Assembly: GCF_040712315.1 (NCBI RefSeq)
Contig: NC_134016.1
Span: 21,888,390-21,952,389, forward strand
From: Castanea sativa
Taxonomy: Eukaryota > Streptophyta > Magnoliopsida > Fagales > Fagaceae
Direction of reading: 5' to 3'
DNA length: 64,000 nucleotides
The notes below the pieces were generated by a model. It did no database searches. It was not told the origin of the DNA and saw only the letters and a program-made list of their open reading frames with translations. The position numbers and the translations under genes were made by a program. Below are positions 45,221 to 57,449 of this stretch, piece after piece. How positions within the stretch are numbered: the stretch's first letter is position 1; the number at the start of each line of letters is the position of its first letter.

Positions 45221-46544
45221 ATTTTTACTTTCTACTATCACATGATTCACATCACTATGCAAGGTGTCACATGGTCTATTGTCATTATTATTATTTTTTT
45301 GATGACAAAGGAGAATTTCATTTAAATTAGTTGCACTATATAGAGCATACTGTACAATAATCCTCATTGTTAATCAAACTCCTATGGGCAATTGAACGCA
45401 CCCACCAGAACCAATTATTGGATAATCTAAGGGCTTTTCACCCTTGATCGGCTAAACAGTTGTTGGGGGCCGTATATCCATTGCGCAGCCACGTGTTGTT
45501 CGCTGGAGGGGTGACCTTGCTAGACCTAGATTTTAATGAGGAGTTGCGGCTAGAACTCGACAATGGGCCAAATAGTCCAATGGCTTTCGGCATAATTTTA
45601 GGCATACAACATGGGTAAAGGCCAAAGTCTAAGAATCATGATAATGGTTGAATAAATAGATCATATGTGTTTGATATAATAGCTTTAAATTAATAGTTGT
45701 AATAGTAGTTGAAATAAAGTAATATGTATTTAAAAGTGAAGTATCATATATTCAATAATACAAATTTAGAGATATGAAAACGTGGTGTCTTATCTTTGTA
45801 TGGTTTGTAGCTCCAGCTGTATAGCATCAGTGAGTTGATAGCATTCCAGCAGAATAACTCCAGCAGTGGAGAGGCAATATGCCATGATTACTTCAAGATT
45901 GAAGGGGAAAAATGGGTGCAACTAGAGGGAGAGAGAAAGAGAGAATATATCCAGCTGTGTGTAGAGGCTAATTAAGTTTGTTCCCTTTATCATGCACTTA
46001 AATGAATATTCCCTTGATAATGCTCTTTTAGTTATAGTGAAGTTATGAATAGCATTGCCTCTCATGAGAAGGGCTTTTGTAAGATAGGTTAGTACCTTCT
46101 AGAAGAAGGGTTTTTGTAAGATAGGTTTGTGCCTTCCATGAGAGGGTTTTAATATGAGTGTTTGATATCCCTTGAGAAGTATGGAGACGGTAAAAGATAT
46201 ACATGTTTGTTGGGATGTAGTATTTGTAATATGTATAGGTATTAAGTATGGATACCTAGTGAGAGATAGGTTTGTAATATATATGAGAAATATGTATGTA
46301 TAATTTGTGAGAGATGTAATTTGTAAGATATATGAGAGATGTGTATGGGTATTTTGTGAGATATGTACTTAGTGTGAGATGTATGATAGATATGTAAGAT
46401 GGTAAAGGAATTATGTTAGAGCTGCTGGAAAGATTATAGTGATAGCTTGTGTTGCTTTCCAAGAGGAAAGATTTTGTAAGAGAAGAGTATGGAGATGTGT
46501 TCAGGTATTTGGAGATATAAGCAGCAAGATAGATATATTTTTTG

Positions 46545-47573
46545 TGTTTGGACATATGTGTTTCACTTGTTAAGAACATATGTCATTCATTTATGTAATT
46601 GACTAATCCTTTGGCAAAACACACCTTACTTGTAATTGGGTAGATTTAGGATGAGTTTTATACTTCAAGAAACTGTGTTTCAAAATCAAGAGTTGAAGTC
46701 ATCAAGTCTGTCCAAGAATCAAGCTGAAAAGTGCAAGTCCATTAAAGCTCGACAGCTAGCATGTGTCGAGGTTTAAAAAGCTGTTCCAGCCCCGTGGCTC
46801 GACAGCTGCTTGACAGCATCTCGATACCTCTATCTGTCGAGGTTTAAGAAAAACAGATTCTGAGTTCTGTTTTGATTCCAATTCGTGGATGTGTCTTTGG
46901 GCCTTCTTTTCTCCTAACCCTAGACATATAAAAGGATTTTTTTAAGAGCCGTCAAAGTGTTCACAAGTTGCACAAGTATTAAGAAATCCTTGTTCAAGCA
47001 AATTGTCACTTAAGACAAAGTTCTTGCCCTAGTTCATCTCTCTTGTGAAGAAGTTGCTGTGTAGTATGCACCGTAGAGTTTTGTAACCAAGCATCTTCTT
47101 GATCTTCATCGTGTGGATGAATTGAAGAACTTTGCAGCCAACAATCTTCTCTAGTTGGTGATTGAAGTCGCGTACTGGGATCCGCGCAATTGGTTAGTCA
47201 CGTACTTGGGAGCTGTGCATTGAAAGGAGAAATTGTCACTACAGAACAAGTCCAATTGGGTATTGGGGTAAGGGTTCAACTGTAGGTTGGTAAGGTACTT
47301 GGGATTTCTTTACTTGTAACCGTTTATTGTGATAATAGTGGAATTTCGGGAGTGGTGACCTTAACATAACCCAGTGGGGTTTTTTCCGTGTAGGTTTTCC
47401 CCATTCGTAAACAAATCACTGTGTCATTTATTTTCCGCTACATACTTAGTTTAACTGGTGATTTGTTTGTGCTACCACACAATTTGCATGTTAATTTGAT
47501 TAATTAATAACTTGATTAATTAATCAATTTAATCCATCACAAGGGGTCAATACATTTTTTTTTTTGCCTATCA
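46545..47573 (+). mobile_element. Solo Copia-type LTR nested in copy A
   Basis: The 1029-bp LTR begins TGTTTGGACATATG and ends GCCTATCA, with a perfect TSD TTTTG (46540-46544 and 47574-47578). The same sequence, inverted, forms the LTR at 6310-7328. The equivalent place in copy B (about 54310) has no insertion, which confirms the boundaries. Confidence 0.88.
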
Positions 47574-47995
47574 TTTTGAATATAAAAAGTGAAAGAATGA
47601 GCATAAGATGAGTAATGGTGTCGGTGTGTAATAGTGTATTTAGCAATGTTACTGGGATTTTTTGCTAGGGGATGGATAAGAGCTTATGAGTAGTGATGTG
47701 AGGGACATTTATGAGCTAAGGACTAAAAAGTTTAGTTTCTAATTTGGAAACTGAGAACTCAGAAGCTCAGAACCTCATTAAGAGCTAAAAAGATAATTAG
47801 AGTGAGAGAGAAAATAGAGAAGTTTTTGAAAGATTAGTTTTTCTCTATTGGTGTCCTTTAGTGTGTTGATGATGGGTTCTATTTATAGTTAAGTTCAAAG
47901 GGGTATTTAGCAAAGAATCTCAGCCAAAATCTATCCTACTTAGCAATAAATCTTCAGAAATCCATCTTAGGATTTGGTCAAAATGGTATGTTCAG

Positions 47996-48651
47996 TGATA
48001 ATGTACAAAAATCGTCAGTGAGTTGTGGGCTCCAAATCGTGCTAATAGACACCTGCATAACAAGGACACAAGGATCAAACAGAAGGTATCGGTGTGGTAC
48101 TGGCCAAAAACCCTCTGAAAATCAAGTTAGTGAATGAGAAATCTCTAAGAGTTCTATAGTGAAAAAGTTAGGGATTTTCTACGTTCATGGGTGAAGAGGG
48201 GGATTGGTGCTTATATAGTGGCGAGTAGTGAACCAAGATCCCTTAAAAGTGGGGATTTTTTTCCTTATGGGGAAGATCTGGTATTAGGGTTTCCCAAATT
48301 ATAGGGTGTCTTTCCATATGAGGGAGATATGGATTAGTAGTAGGTTTTTGTGCGTGATACGCAAGATGTTTCCTTATATGAGCATTCATGAGGACCAATT
48401 GAGGCCATGTAGGACCTGTCGACCTTCTCTTTTGTCGGTCTATGGTTGTCTATTGCTCATGGGTCTCCCGTCGGTAGGTGCACCCGTCAGTTCGTGAGGG
48501 GAGATGTGCCCGTCGCTCAAAGGGCCCGTTGGTTTTTGTGGAGCTGACGGCCCTATGGGGGTCGTCGGCTTTCATAAATGTTCTTAATTTCTTCACCAAA
48601 AATGACCTTATCAACTGCCCTCTACTTACTGATGATTTTCATGTATTATCA
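47996..48651 (-). mobile_element. 656-bp insertion with Tat-LTR-like sequence in copy A
   Basis: Ends: TGATAATGTACAAAAATC at the left, and the inverted TGATAATACATGAAAATC at the right. The similarity extends about 30 bp. The flanks TTCAG and TTCAA are a near-identical 5-bp repeat, and copy B lacks the insertion. The left part (TCAGTGAGTTG, then 'tcggtgtggtactggccaaaaaccctc') matches the Tat LTR at 60796. The right part has a PPT-like 'ctgccctctac'. CCGTC/GACGG words are frequent. It is probably a small, reverse-orientation Tat derivative. Confidence 0.55.
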
Positions 48652-49985
48652 TTCAACTTTAAGGGGGGTTTTGCTGTTTTGGGTAATATTAGGTGGAAGA
48701 AAGACCAGCAAAAAATGAAAGGATTTTAGCAAGAAAAATATAGTTTCTTTGATTGCTTTTGGTTTTTATCCAAATAAGGAAATTTTGTATTGTTAAGGCT
48801 GCTGGGTTAACTGTCCCATCATTTCTGAAACAGTTGTCCTAGCTGTCTAAAAAAGTTGTCACCATAAGACAACTGTTGCTTAGGGCTGTAAGTAGATAAG
48901 GTCAGCTGGATGATGTTAGGCTGCGGGAGAGAATATTTAGGATTTTTTTCATGGATTTGGTTGGAAATTGTAAGATCTCTTTTACGGATATCTTGCTATT
49001 TTGGGTATAGCAACTAGTTGCTGGAATTTGAGTATTAAATGGCTGGTGATGTCACCTTCAGCCAAGTGTCAAGTGCTGAACACACTTTTAGCCAGTTAGC
49101 AAGGGAATATTTGGTCTAATTATGGCAGATGGCAGTTGGGTATTAAAGATATCATGAATATTTTGTATTTGAATATTAAAGATAGCCAATCAAATTTAGC
49201 TGTGTTTGAGTTGGATTTTAGCTGAAAATAATAATAAGTTTATGTAGAATAATATGATTAGATTTCTAAATTTTTATTGGAACAGTTGGAGATTGAGCAA
49301 ATAGTAATTTCGTCAGCATTCAAATGGTTGAAGTTTTTGAGTATTTTTTATATGATGAGTATTAAGTTTTAGGAAAAGAGCAAATGAGCGTTTTATCATT
49401 TTAAGTGTTATGTGATAAGAAAGGCTTACCATATGTTAACTGCTACACACTAACTCGTTAGAGTTCAGGGAGTTGGAGAAGATACGCCAAGCAACATGTT
49501 TCTTTTATCAACTTTAAATTGCTAAACCTTTACTGAACATACTCCTTGACCCTCCAAATCACGACTCCCAAAGTTTTCCCGAAAAGACTCATGAGTTTGG
49601 ATCATAAGCCGAAGATGAGATGACGTACCTTGAGTTTTGTTGTCATTTTGTGCAAATATGGGCTTCTGTTGAAGAAGTTGCTTTCCATGAATATGAGAGA
49701 GGTAATATGGGTCGTGACCTTTGATTCATTGCTTGAGCCCGATCATATGTTGATGATGATGTCATGGGTTATGATCCTAATTGAAGAAGAGGAAATGTGG
49801 ACCATGAATCCGCCACTTGAAGTAAGGATCTTATGGGCCATGTGAGCCCAATCCATATAGTCGGATAAGATATAAGCTTATTTTGGGCTTTAAAAGAGAT
49901 TTACCCAAATTTCAATAATAGATGTGGCGTGAATTGCCAATAAAGTAATGCCATGCGGTATGAAACAAGAGTTCTCAACAACAGT

Positions 49986-52900
49986 TTAGCCTTATGCCTA
50001 GGAGGCTTCATTTTAATTTTTTTGCACTTGATGGTTGTTAGGGTACATATTTTTACACCTTTAAAAAAAAAAAAAATACCACCTATCTATGCTCAAACAT
50101 CATCAAAAAAACATTAAGCCTCTCTAAATATTGTTTTTTTACCTTATTATTATGCTAGCCCACAACTATTCTCCACACGAGCACTAAATTGGGCCACAAA
50201 TATAAAAATTTATTAGACCCAATATTTTGTGAGGCCTATAGTTCATATTTATGCCCAAATTATTTTATTAAAGGGGTTCAAATCCCATGATCAAAAACCA
50301 TGATTCAATTCTATGGCGAATTATCTATCAAAGAGCCTAGTTCTCACTGGTAGTATAAAAAACCTCAATTCTCATTAGTAACATTAAAAGCACAGTTTTC
50401 ACTAGCAATATCAAAAAATCCTAGTTCTCATTGGTAATATCAAAAAACTCAGTTCTCACTAGTAGCATAAAAAAAGCCCAATTCTCACTAGCAATATCAA
50501 AAAGCCCAATTCTCATTAACAACATTAAAAGCCCAGTTCTCACTGGCAATATCAAAAAACCCAATTCTCACTAGCAACACTAAAAGCTCAATTCTCATTG
50601 GCAACACTAAAAGCCTAGTTCTTGCTGGCAATATCAAAAAAAGCCAGATTCATATTGGTACTATTTAGTGAAAAATCCAATATTGTTAATACTTAGGAAA
50701 TACCATATGATTAAATTACCTATGCCCATAACCACAATTGTTTTAAAAGCTTGAATGCTCATATGTTTCCAAATTCATGGGAAATTATGATTATTTGATT
50801 CTACGGTTGATAATTATTCATCCTACAAGCTCGTCCATCATTTCAAAATAGTAAACATAATTTACAAATCATTTTGAAATAATTAAGCTTATGCTATTAT
50901 ATTATCATTACTCAAACATCCATTACAAATATATATCAAAACCCAAACTACATTGAATATCCGCTAACAATAAGAGTCCATGAAGGATGAAAATCCATGG
51001 CAATGTGTGTCATTGATGTCCATTTTGTAGGTCCAAATGTGTGATAAAAGGAGAACAAGCCCAAGTGAAAAAGGGGCATAAGCACAACCCAGCCAAAGGG
51101 TCCAGCCCATGTGAACAAGCCTAATCCAAAGTTCCAGCCAAGGCAGAAGACTGAACCAGCCAACCAGCTTCCTTCTTGTTCATCCTTGACCAAGGTTCAG
51201 TTGGAAATTTCCTCAAGGGACAACCAAATCTCTAAATCTCTAAGAATGAACTAAAGGCGGTCCCATCAACTTTCTACCACTGTCTCCTTGACAAGAACAA
51301 TGCCCAAAGGTTGTACTAGCAACTAAAGTCTAATGGCTAATGGGATTTCATCATCTTCCTCAAAACTATCTCCAGCGGAAGGAAGCCATAACCAAGTCAC
51401 TCAAATCTCAACAAATCAATTTTATAAATGCCAAAAATGTTCAAGAGTTGGTTCATGTGCCAAGCCCATGAATCCTAAAGGGGAAATTTTGGGAAAATGT
51501 GGTTTGGAGGGCATAAAGGTATCTCCAGTGAAACCCTTTGAAGTAGGTCCAAAATTTTACACCTGGCTTAGGGTGTTGAATCCTACTCCTTAAGGTCCAA
51601 ATTTTAGTTGTAGCACCAAGATTCTTCCTTAATACCTACCTTAATCCTATTAGCTGAACACAACCTTAGAAATCTCAGAAATCTCAGCATTTAATGCAAG
51701 ATTACCCAAATATTCACTTATGTGTCATATTGCCCAAAGAAGCAAGGCAGCCAAAAGAAAATCTATCATTTATAGCCAAATCCTACAATGAGCAGTCTGC
51801 CATTCTACTTCCTGACTAGCCCTACTTTTTTGGATTCTTGCTAATCATCCCCCTAAGCTCCACTATAGAAGGGTAATCACATTAGCCCCACAAACATACA
51901 CCAACCTCCCTGGAAAATTCTTTTATTCTTGCTACTTTGCCTTATTTCAGCTTGTAGTTCAACTTCTTCTAACTCATAAATCAACCCTCTCAGTCCATAA
52001 AAGCCCACACTCACCTAGCCTCAAACATTCCTTTTCCCTTTTATGCATATCCTAAGTTCATAAATGCTCCATGTTCAGTCATGAACAACCCTTTTTTCCA
52101 TTAAAGACTTAGCCTTAACATTATTTTTCCCATTTTGCTACAAGCTTACACACCCACTCACTCAAAACAGCTTTTACTACCCCACTCATACCCCCACATA
52201 CATATTCCACAAAAATCTTGGTTCAACATTTGCTGCACTGAGTTGGAATCTCTTTCTCCTTTCACACCATGCCAAACAACCATTTTCTTCTCACCATGGA
52301 GCCATTGATCTTTACTTTTTGTTTTTCTATTGAAGGATATAGTGTATTTATAACAATAGAATTTTCCCTTCATATTGATGTAGTAGTAGCAGAAAGTACC
52401 CTAGAACCTTTTGACCAAGACACATAAGGATTATCTGGAGTGAATACTTTCTTAAATTTGTTCGATAATTGACTGCTGGATCATCAGTTTAATTTTACCC
52501 TACCGCTGGAAAATTTTATTTTCTTGCATTGTTGTAACAGGACCACTAATCTATTAATTAACTATTATGAAGTGTTTGATTAGGCCTTAATGTTGTTCTT
52601 GCTAAGGTGAAGCCTTTATTTCTTACTTGGATAGGCTTATCATTACACCGAAAGCCTTTGGGTATCATCTTAGAGCCCAACGTTGAGTTTCGACTTAGCC
52701 TCCCCATATTTCATTCAAAGACATCAATTTCCTCCTCAACAATGGCACAAAGTCTCTGACTTAGTCTCAGCTATGAGCTAACATAACTTACACACACACA
52801 TAGTGTTTACAAAGAAAACTCCTAACCTTTATTACTCAATCAAAAGTACAAAATAAATCTCACCCTTACAAGATTTAGAGGAATACACCTTTCAAGCCGG

Positions 52901-53299
52901 TTCTAAACTTTGTTGTTGACACTCCTAACAACATAAGGATAAAATCACGTACAATAATAACTATCTATGGCAGTTACCACTAAGTAACTTCTTGCCTCTT
53001 GAACCATCTACCACTTGGGTTTGACTTAGGACAATGCTAATTGTTGTTTTATTAGCTGTTTCGAAATGATATGGTAGGTCTGTTTCTATCATCCAATTTT
53101 AATGACATGGTTTATTTCTATTGGTTTTGAGTACAAGATCACCACGCTAACCTTGTACTCCGGGACTATGCAATAATTTCCCTTGGAAAGAGAGAGTGAG
53201 GCAAGACAAACCATAATTCAATGGGAAAATAAACAATGGAGTTAGCAACATCGTTGGTTGGAGTCAGCACTAATAAATCTAAAAGAAACTATCAATGAA
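49986..53299. other. Intergenic DNA between the two long elements
   Basis: No convincing gene. It contains the 28-bp minisatellite (50336-50668). A plus-strand frame at 51333-51593 (86 codons, with CQKCSRVGSC) has no recognised domain, and I do not call it. The rest is AT-rich. Confidence 0.45.
50336..50668. repeat. Minisatellite, ~28-bp unit, about 12 copies
   Basis: Imperfect units of the form 'cccaattctcactagcaa' plus 'tatcaaaaag' vary at a few positions. Units ending in 'tatcaaaaa' and 'cattaaaag' tend to alternate. Confidence 0.85.
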
Positions 53300-55169
53300 C
53301 ACGATGTTAGGGCCTATTTTTTGGTGCGCAGCCACGTGTTGTCCATTGGAGAGGTAACCTTGCTAGACTTGGATTTGTATGGGGAGTTGCATCCAGAACT
53401 CGACATTGGGTCAAGTAGTCCATTGGCTTTCGGCGTATTTTTAGGCCTACAAAATGGGTAAAGCCCAAAGTTTGAGAATCATGATAATTGTTGAATAAAT
53501 AAATAGTATGTGTTTGATACAATAGTTTTGATTAATAGTTGTAATAGTAGTTGAAATAAAGTAATATGTATTTAAAGGTGAAGTAATCATGTATTCAATA
53601 ATGTAAATTTAGAGATATGGAAACGTGGTGACTTATCTTTGTATGGTTTGTAGCTCCAATTGTATAGCATCAGTGAGATGATAGTATTCCAGTAGAATGA
53701 CTCCAGCGGTGGAAAGGCATTATGCTAGGATAAGTCCTTTTATGATGACTTCAAGATTTAAGGGGAAAAATTGGTACAACTGGAGGGAGAGAGAGTATGT
53801 CTAGCTGTGTGTAGAGGCTGGTTGAGTTTGTCCCCTTTATCATGCACTTAAATGAATTTCCTCTTAAGAATGCTCTTTTAGTTATTGTGAAGTTATGAAT
53901 AGTATTACCTTCCATAGGAAGGGCTTTTGTAATAAGGTTTGTGCCTTCCATGAGAAGGGCTTTTGTAAGAAGTATTTGTGCCTTCTAGGAGAAAGACTTT
54001 AGTATTAGAAGTTTATGTCTTCCATGAGAAGAGCTTTTAGCATGAGTGTTTGATATCTCTTGAGAAGTATGAAGATGGTAAAAGATATAGATGTTTTGTG
54101 GAATGTAGTATTTGTAATTCGTAAGATACATGGAAGTATGAGAGATATAAAGGTTAAAGATAGGAAAAATATGAGATTATAGTTGTTGGTGAAGTTATAG
54201 TGATGACTTGTGTTGCTTTCCAAGAGGGAAAAATTTTTAAGAGAAGAGGTTTCGTAAGAGAAGTGAAAAGGGAGATATGTTTACAAGATATGTACAACAA
54301 GATAGATGTATTTTCTAAATATAGAGAGGGAGAGAATGAGTATAAGAAGAGTAATGATGTAATTTGTTTAGTAATGTTGCTGAGATTTTCTGCTGGAAGA
54401 TGGATAAAGGCTTATGAGCTAAAGGCTGAAGAGCTTAGTTTCTAATTTAGAAACTAAGAACTCAGAAGCTCAAAACCTCATTATGAGTTTCAAAAGATAA
54501 TTAGAGGGAGAGGGAAAATAAAAAGTTTATGAGAGAGTTGTTCTTCTCTATTGGTGTGCTTTGTTGTGTTGATATCGGGGTTCTATTTATAACTAAGTTT
54601 AAGGGGGTATTTAGAAAGAATCTTAGGTAGAATTTGTCCTAATCAGTAATAAATTTTCAGAAAATCCATTATAGTATTCGGTCGAAAATAGTATGCTTAG
54701 CTTTAAAGGGTTTTTGTTGTTTTGGGTAATATCAGTTGGAGCAAAGCCCAGCAAAAAAGGAAAGGATTTTAACAAGAAAAATATAGTTTCTTTGATTACT
54801 TTTGGTTTTTAGCTAAATAAAGAAATTCTGTAATGTTAAGATTGTTGGGGCAACTGTCCCATCAGTTCTAAAATAGTTGTCCCAGTTGTCTAAAAAAGTT
54901 GTCATAGCTGTCTGAAAAAGTTTTCACAACGGTCATAAAATAGCTGTTGCTTGGGGCTGAAGTAGATGAGGTCTGCTAGATGATGTTAGGCTACTAGAGA
55001 GAATATTCAGAATTTATTTCATGGATTTAGCTGAAAATGGTAAGATCTCTTTTAATGATATCTTGCTATTTTGGATATAGCAGCTGGCTACTGGGATTAA
55101 GCATTAAAATGTTGGTGATGTCACTTTCAGCCAGGTGTCAAATGCTGAACACACTGCTAGTGTTCTACT

Positions 55170-55345
55170 GGAAATGTTTTCTCTTTTGGGTATTTATGTT
55201 TTTGGTCCAAGATTTTGTTATAATACATTTTCAGTAAATAATAGAATGATTGATTGATAGTTAATGAAGTTTTAGAAATCTAGTCAATGACTCATTGTGT
55301 TGTGACTTAATCTTAGTGAGTAAAAAGAGCATTTAGTGCTCTACT
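55170..55345. mobile_element. Small insertion in copy B with 12-bp flanking repeats
   Basis: Copy A lacks this ~176 bp. In copy B it is flanked by TAGTGTTCTACT (55158-55169) and TAGTGCTCTACT (55334-55345). The length of the duplication suggests a SINE-like or other target-primed insertion, but no poly-A or promoter box is seen. Confidence 0.4.
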
Positions 55346-55556
55346 CTAGCAACTGGGAAGGGCATATCTGGTCCAATTATGATGGATAGCAGCTGGGTAT
55401 TAAAAATATTGTGAATATTTTATATTTGAAGATTGAAGATAGCCAATCAGATTTAGCCATGTGTTTGAGTTAGATTTTAACTGAAAATAGTAATATAATT
55501 TATGTACAATAATATGATTAGATTTCCAAATTCGTAGAGCAACAACTGGAGATTGA

Positions 55557-56009
55557 GTGTGTGTTTGTTTGGAGGTGAAATATTGTGGATGGAGAACTTT
55601 GGAGAGAAAATGAGAAGGAAAATTTTGTTTGTAATGTGTTTGGTTAGGTGAGGAGGAAGGAAAATAAATGGAGTGGCCGAGGTGTTTTTTCCCTAGGCCT
55701 ACCAAAAAGTTTTCTCTCCAAAATGGAGAGAAAATTTGCTTAACTAGTTATGATTTTTTTTGGACATAATTTTTATTTTTTAATAAATTTAGGTGATTGC
55801 ATTTTTTTTTTTTGGTTGCTTGTCACTTTTTTATTTTAATTGTGCATCATTTTTTAACAAGGGTATATGAGTAAATTTATACAAACTCATTTTTTCCATC
55901 CCTTCACTTTTTTACTCCTAACCAAACAAAAAGGAGGGAAATTGAAATCTTTTCTATCCTTCCACTTTTCTATTTTCCCACTTTTCCACCCTTCCAACCA
56001 AACAAACCC
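55557..56009. mobile_element. Harbinger-like MITE in copy B
   Basis: The 453-bp insertion has ends GTGTGTGTTTGTTTGG and, inverted, GGGTTTGTTTGGTTGG. A TGA flanks each side (55554-55556 and 56010-56012). Copy A has the empty site ('gattgagcaaatag'). The internal arms are partly inverted copies of each other. Confidence 0.65.
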
Positions 56010-56854
56010 TGAATGAATAGTTATTTTGTCAGCATTAGATGGATGGAGTTTTTGAGTATTTGTTATATGATGAATATTAAGTTTTAGGAAAGAATCAACG
56101 AGGAGTTTTATTATTTTAAGTGTTATATGATAAGAGAGGCTTACCATATGTTACCTGCTACACACTTACTCGTCAGAGTTCTAGGAGTGGGAGAAAATAC
56201 GCCAAGCAACATATTCTCTGGAGCTTTATTGAACATACCTCCTAGCCCTCTAAACCACGACTCCTAAAGTTTCCCCAAAGAAACTCATGAGCTTGGATCA
56301 TAAGCTGAAAATGAGATTACGTACCTTAGGTTTTGTTGTCATTTTGTGTAAATATGGGCTTTTGTTGGAGAAGCCACTTTCCATGAATATAATAGAGGTA
56401 ATATGAGCCATGATATTTGATTCATTGCTTGAGCCTAATCCGTAAATTGATGTTGAACATGTTGTGGGCCATGTGAGCCTACTTCATATGGTTGAATGAG
56501 ATATAAGCTTAGTTTGGGTTTTAAAGAGATTTATCCAAAAAATCAATAATATGTTGATGTGGCGTGAATTACCAATGAAGTAATGTCATGTGGCGTTAAA
56601 AAAGAGTCCTCAACACACGACAAGTACCATATAATTATATTGAAAGTAGAGGTATAAATTACAAATAATATAACACTTACAAGTGCATTAAAATAACTAT
56701 GGGCCTAATGATACCAAACCAAAAGGCAGATATCTTGATGAAGTGCTTCTACTCTAATATGAAATTAAAGAGGCATTCATCGACTAGGAGACTGAAAAAT
56801 AAATAAAAGTCATATGTATGAGTATAACCAAGGTATAAGGTCAAAGGACCCTCG

Positions 56855-57245
56855 GTCAATTGCAGTGAAGAAGCAGAGGCGTTGGCGGGTCGAAAAGCTC
56901 TTGAATTTGCTGTGGAGTCAGGTTTTGCTGAGTTGATCATAGAGGGTGATAATGTTGCTATCATGAAGGCAGTAGCAAGCACTTTAGGCAATCTTTCTTT
57001 GCTGGGACATGTGTATGAGGACATCAAATGCAGCATTCATGGTTTGCAATATGCTGATATAAGTTGTATTAGAAGAGGGGGAAACCAAGTTGCCCATATT
57101 TTGGCCAAATAAGTTAGAAATGTTGATAATAAATTGTATTGGCTAGAGGACTCTCCTCCCTCGGTTATAGAAGCCTTGTATCAAGATTGTTTAAACATGA
57201 ATGAATGAATATTGGATTTGCTTTCAAAAAAAAAAAATAAAAAAA
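56855..57245 (+). pseudogene. 5'-truncated LINE-like fragment: RNase H domain end plus poly-A
   Basis: The frame reads SEEAEALAGRKALEFAVESG, then ELIIEGDNVAIMKAV, CSIHGL and RRGGNQVAHILAK. This is the C-terminal half of the RVT_3-type RNase H domain found at the end of plant non-LTR reverse transcriptases. A TAA at 57110-57112 interrupts it; the frame then continues to a TGA at 57206-57208. An A-rich tail starts at 57226, as expected for a 5'-truncated LINE copy. I could not find the TSD. Confidence 0.65.
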
Positions 57246-57449
57246 GAAGAGTAACTTACAATTATAATTCGCCCATCCAAGGAGTTGAGGAGCAAAAATA
57301 TAAACAATAATTCTATCTCTCATAGCAAATTTGTAAAACGAAAACCAACAAGATTGTTGAAATAATTGTCATAAGACTCATCATAGTAAAGTGAGGTAGT
57401 AGGACCAGCTATGCAACAATTAGATTCTTGAAATTTTATAGCTCTTATG

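Larger units (their letters stand above)
45461..49980 (+). mobile_element. Long TG...CA element, copy A, with TSD ACAGT
   Basis: It starts TGTTGGGGGCC and ends TTCTCAACA, flanked by a perfect 5-bp repeat ACAGT (45456-45460 and 49981-49985). It is homologous along most of its length to 53305-56615. Two younger insertions are nested inside (46545-47573 and 47996-48651), leaving about 2.8 kb of its own sequence. No protein domain is visible. TG...CA ends with a 5-bp TSD mean an LTR-type element, either an unusually long solo LTR or a gene-less (LARD-like) element. No internal LTR pair is seen, which favours a solo LTR. Confidence 0.8.
53305..56615 (+). mobile_element. Long TG...CA element, copy B, with TSD CACGA
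   Basis: It starts TGTTAGGGCC and ends GTCCTCAACA, with a perfect 5-bp TSD CACGA (53300-53304 and 56616-56620). It aligns with copy A from 'gcgcagccacgtgttg' through 'gatgtggcgtgaatt'. About 53900-54040 has four diverged ~34-bp units of the form 'gccttccatgagaagggctttt'. It has its own insertions (55170-55345 and 55557-56009). It has no coding capacity. Confidence 0.82.

Noticed and set aside
45158..45330. Overlapping short frames around (GGGTC)4
   Set aside because: Low-complexity frames within a decayed DNA element.
51333..51593. 86-codon frame with a CxxC-x5-C pattern
   Set aside because: No recognised zinc-finger spacing, repeat-rich surroundings and no intron or promoter signals; not enough to call a gene.
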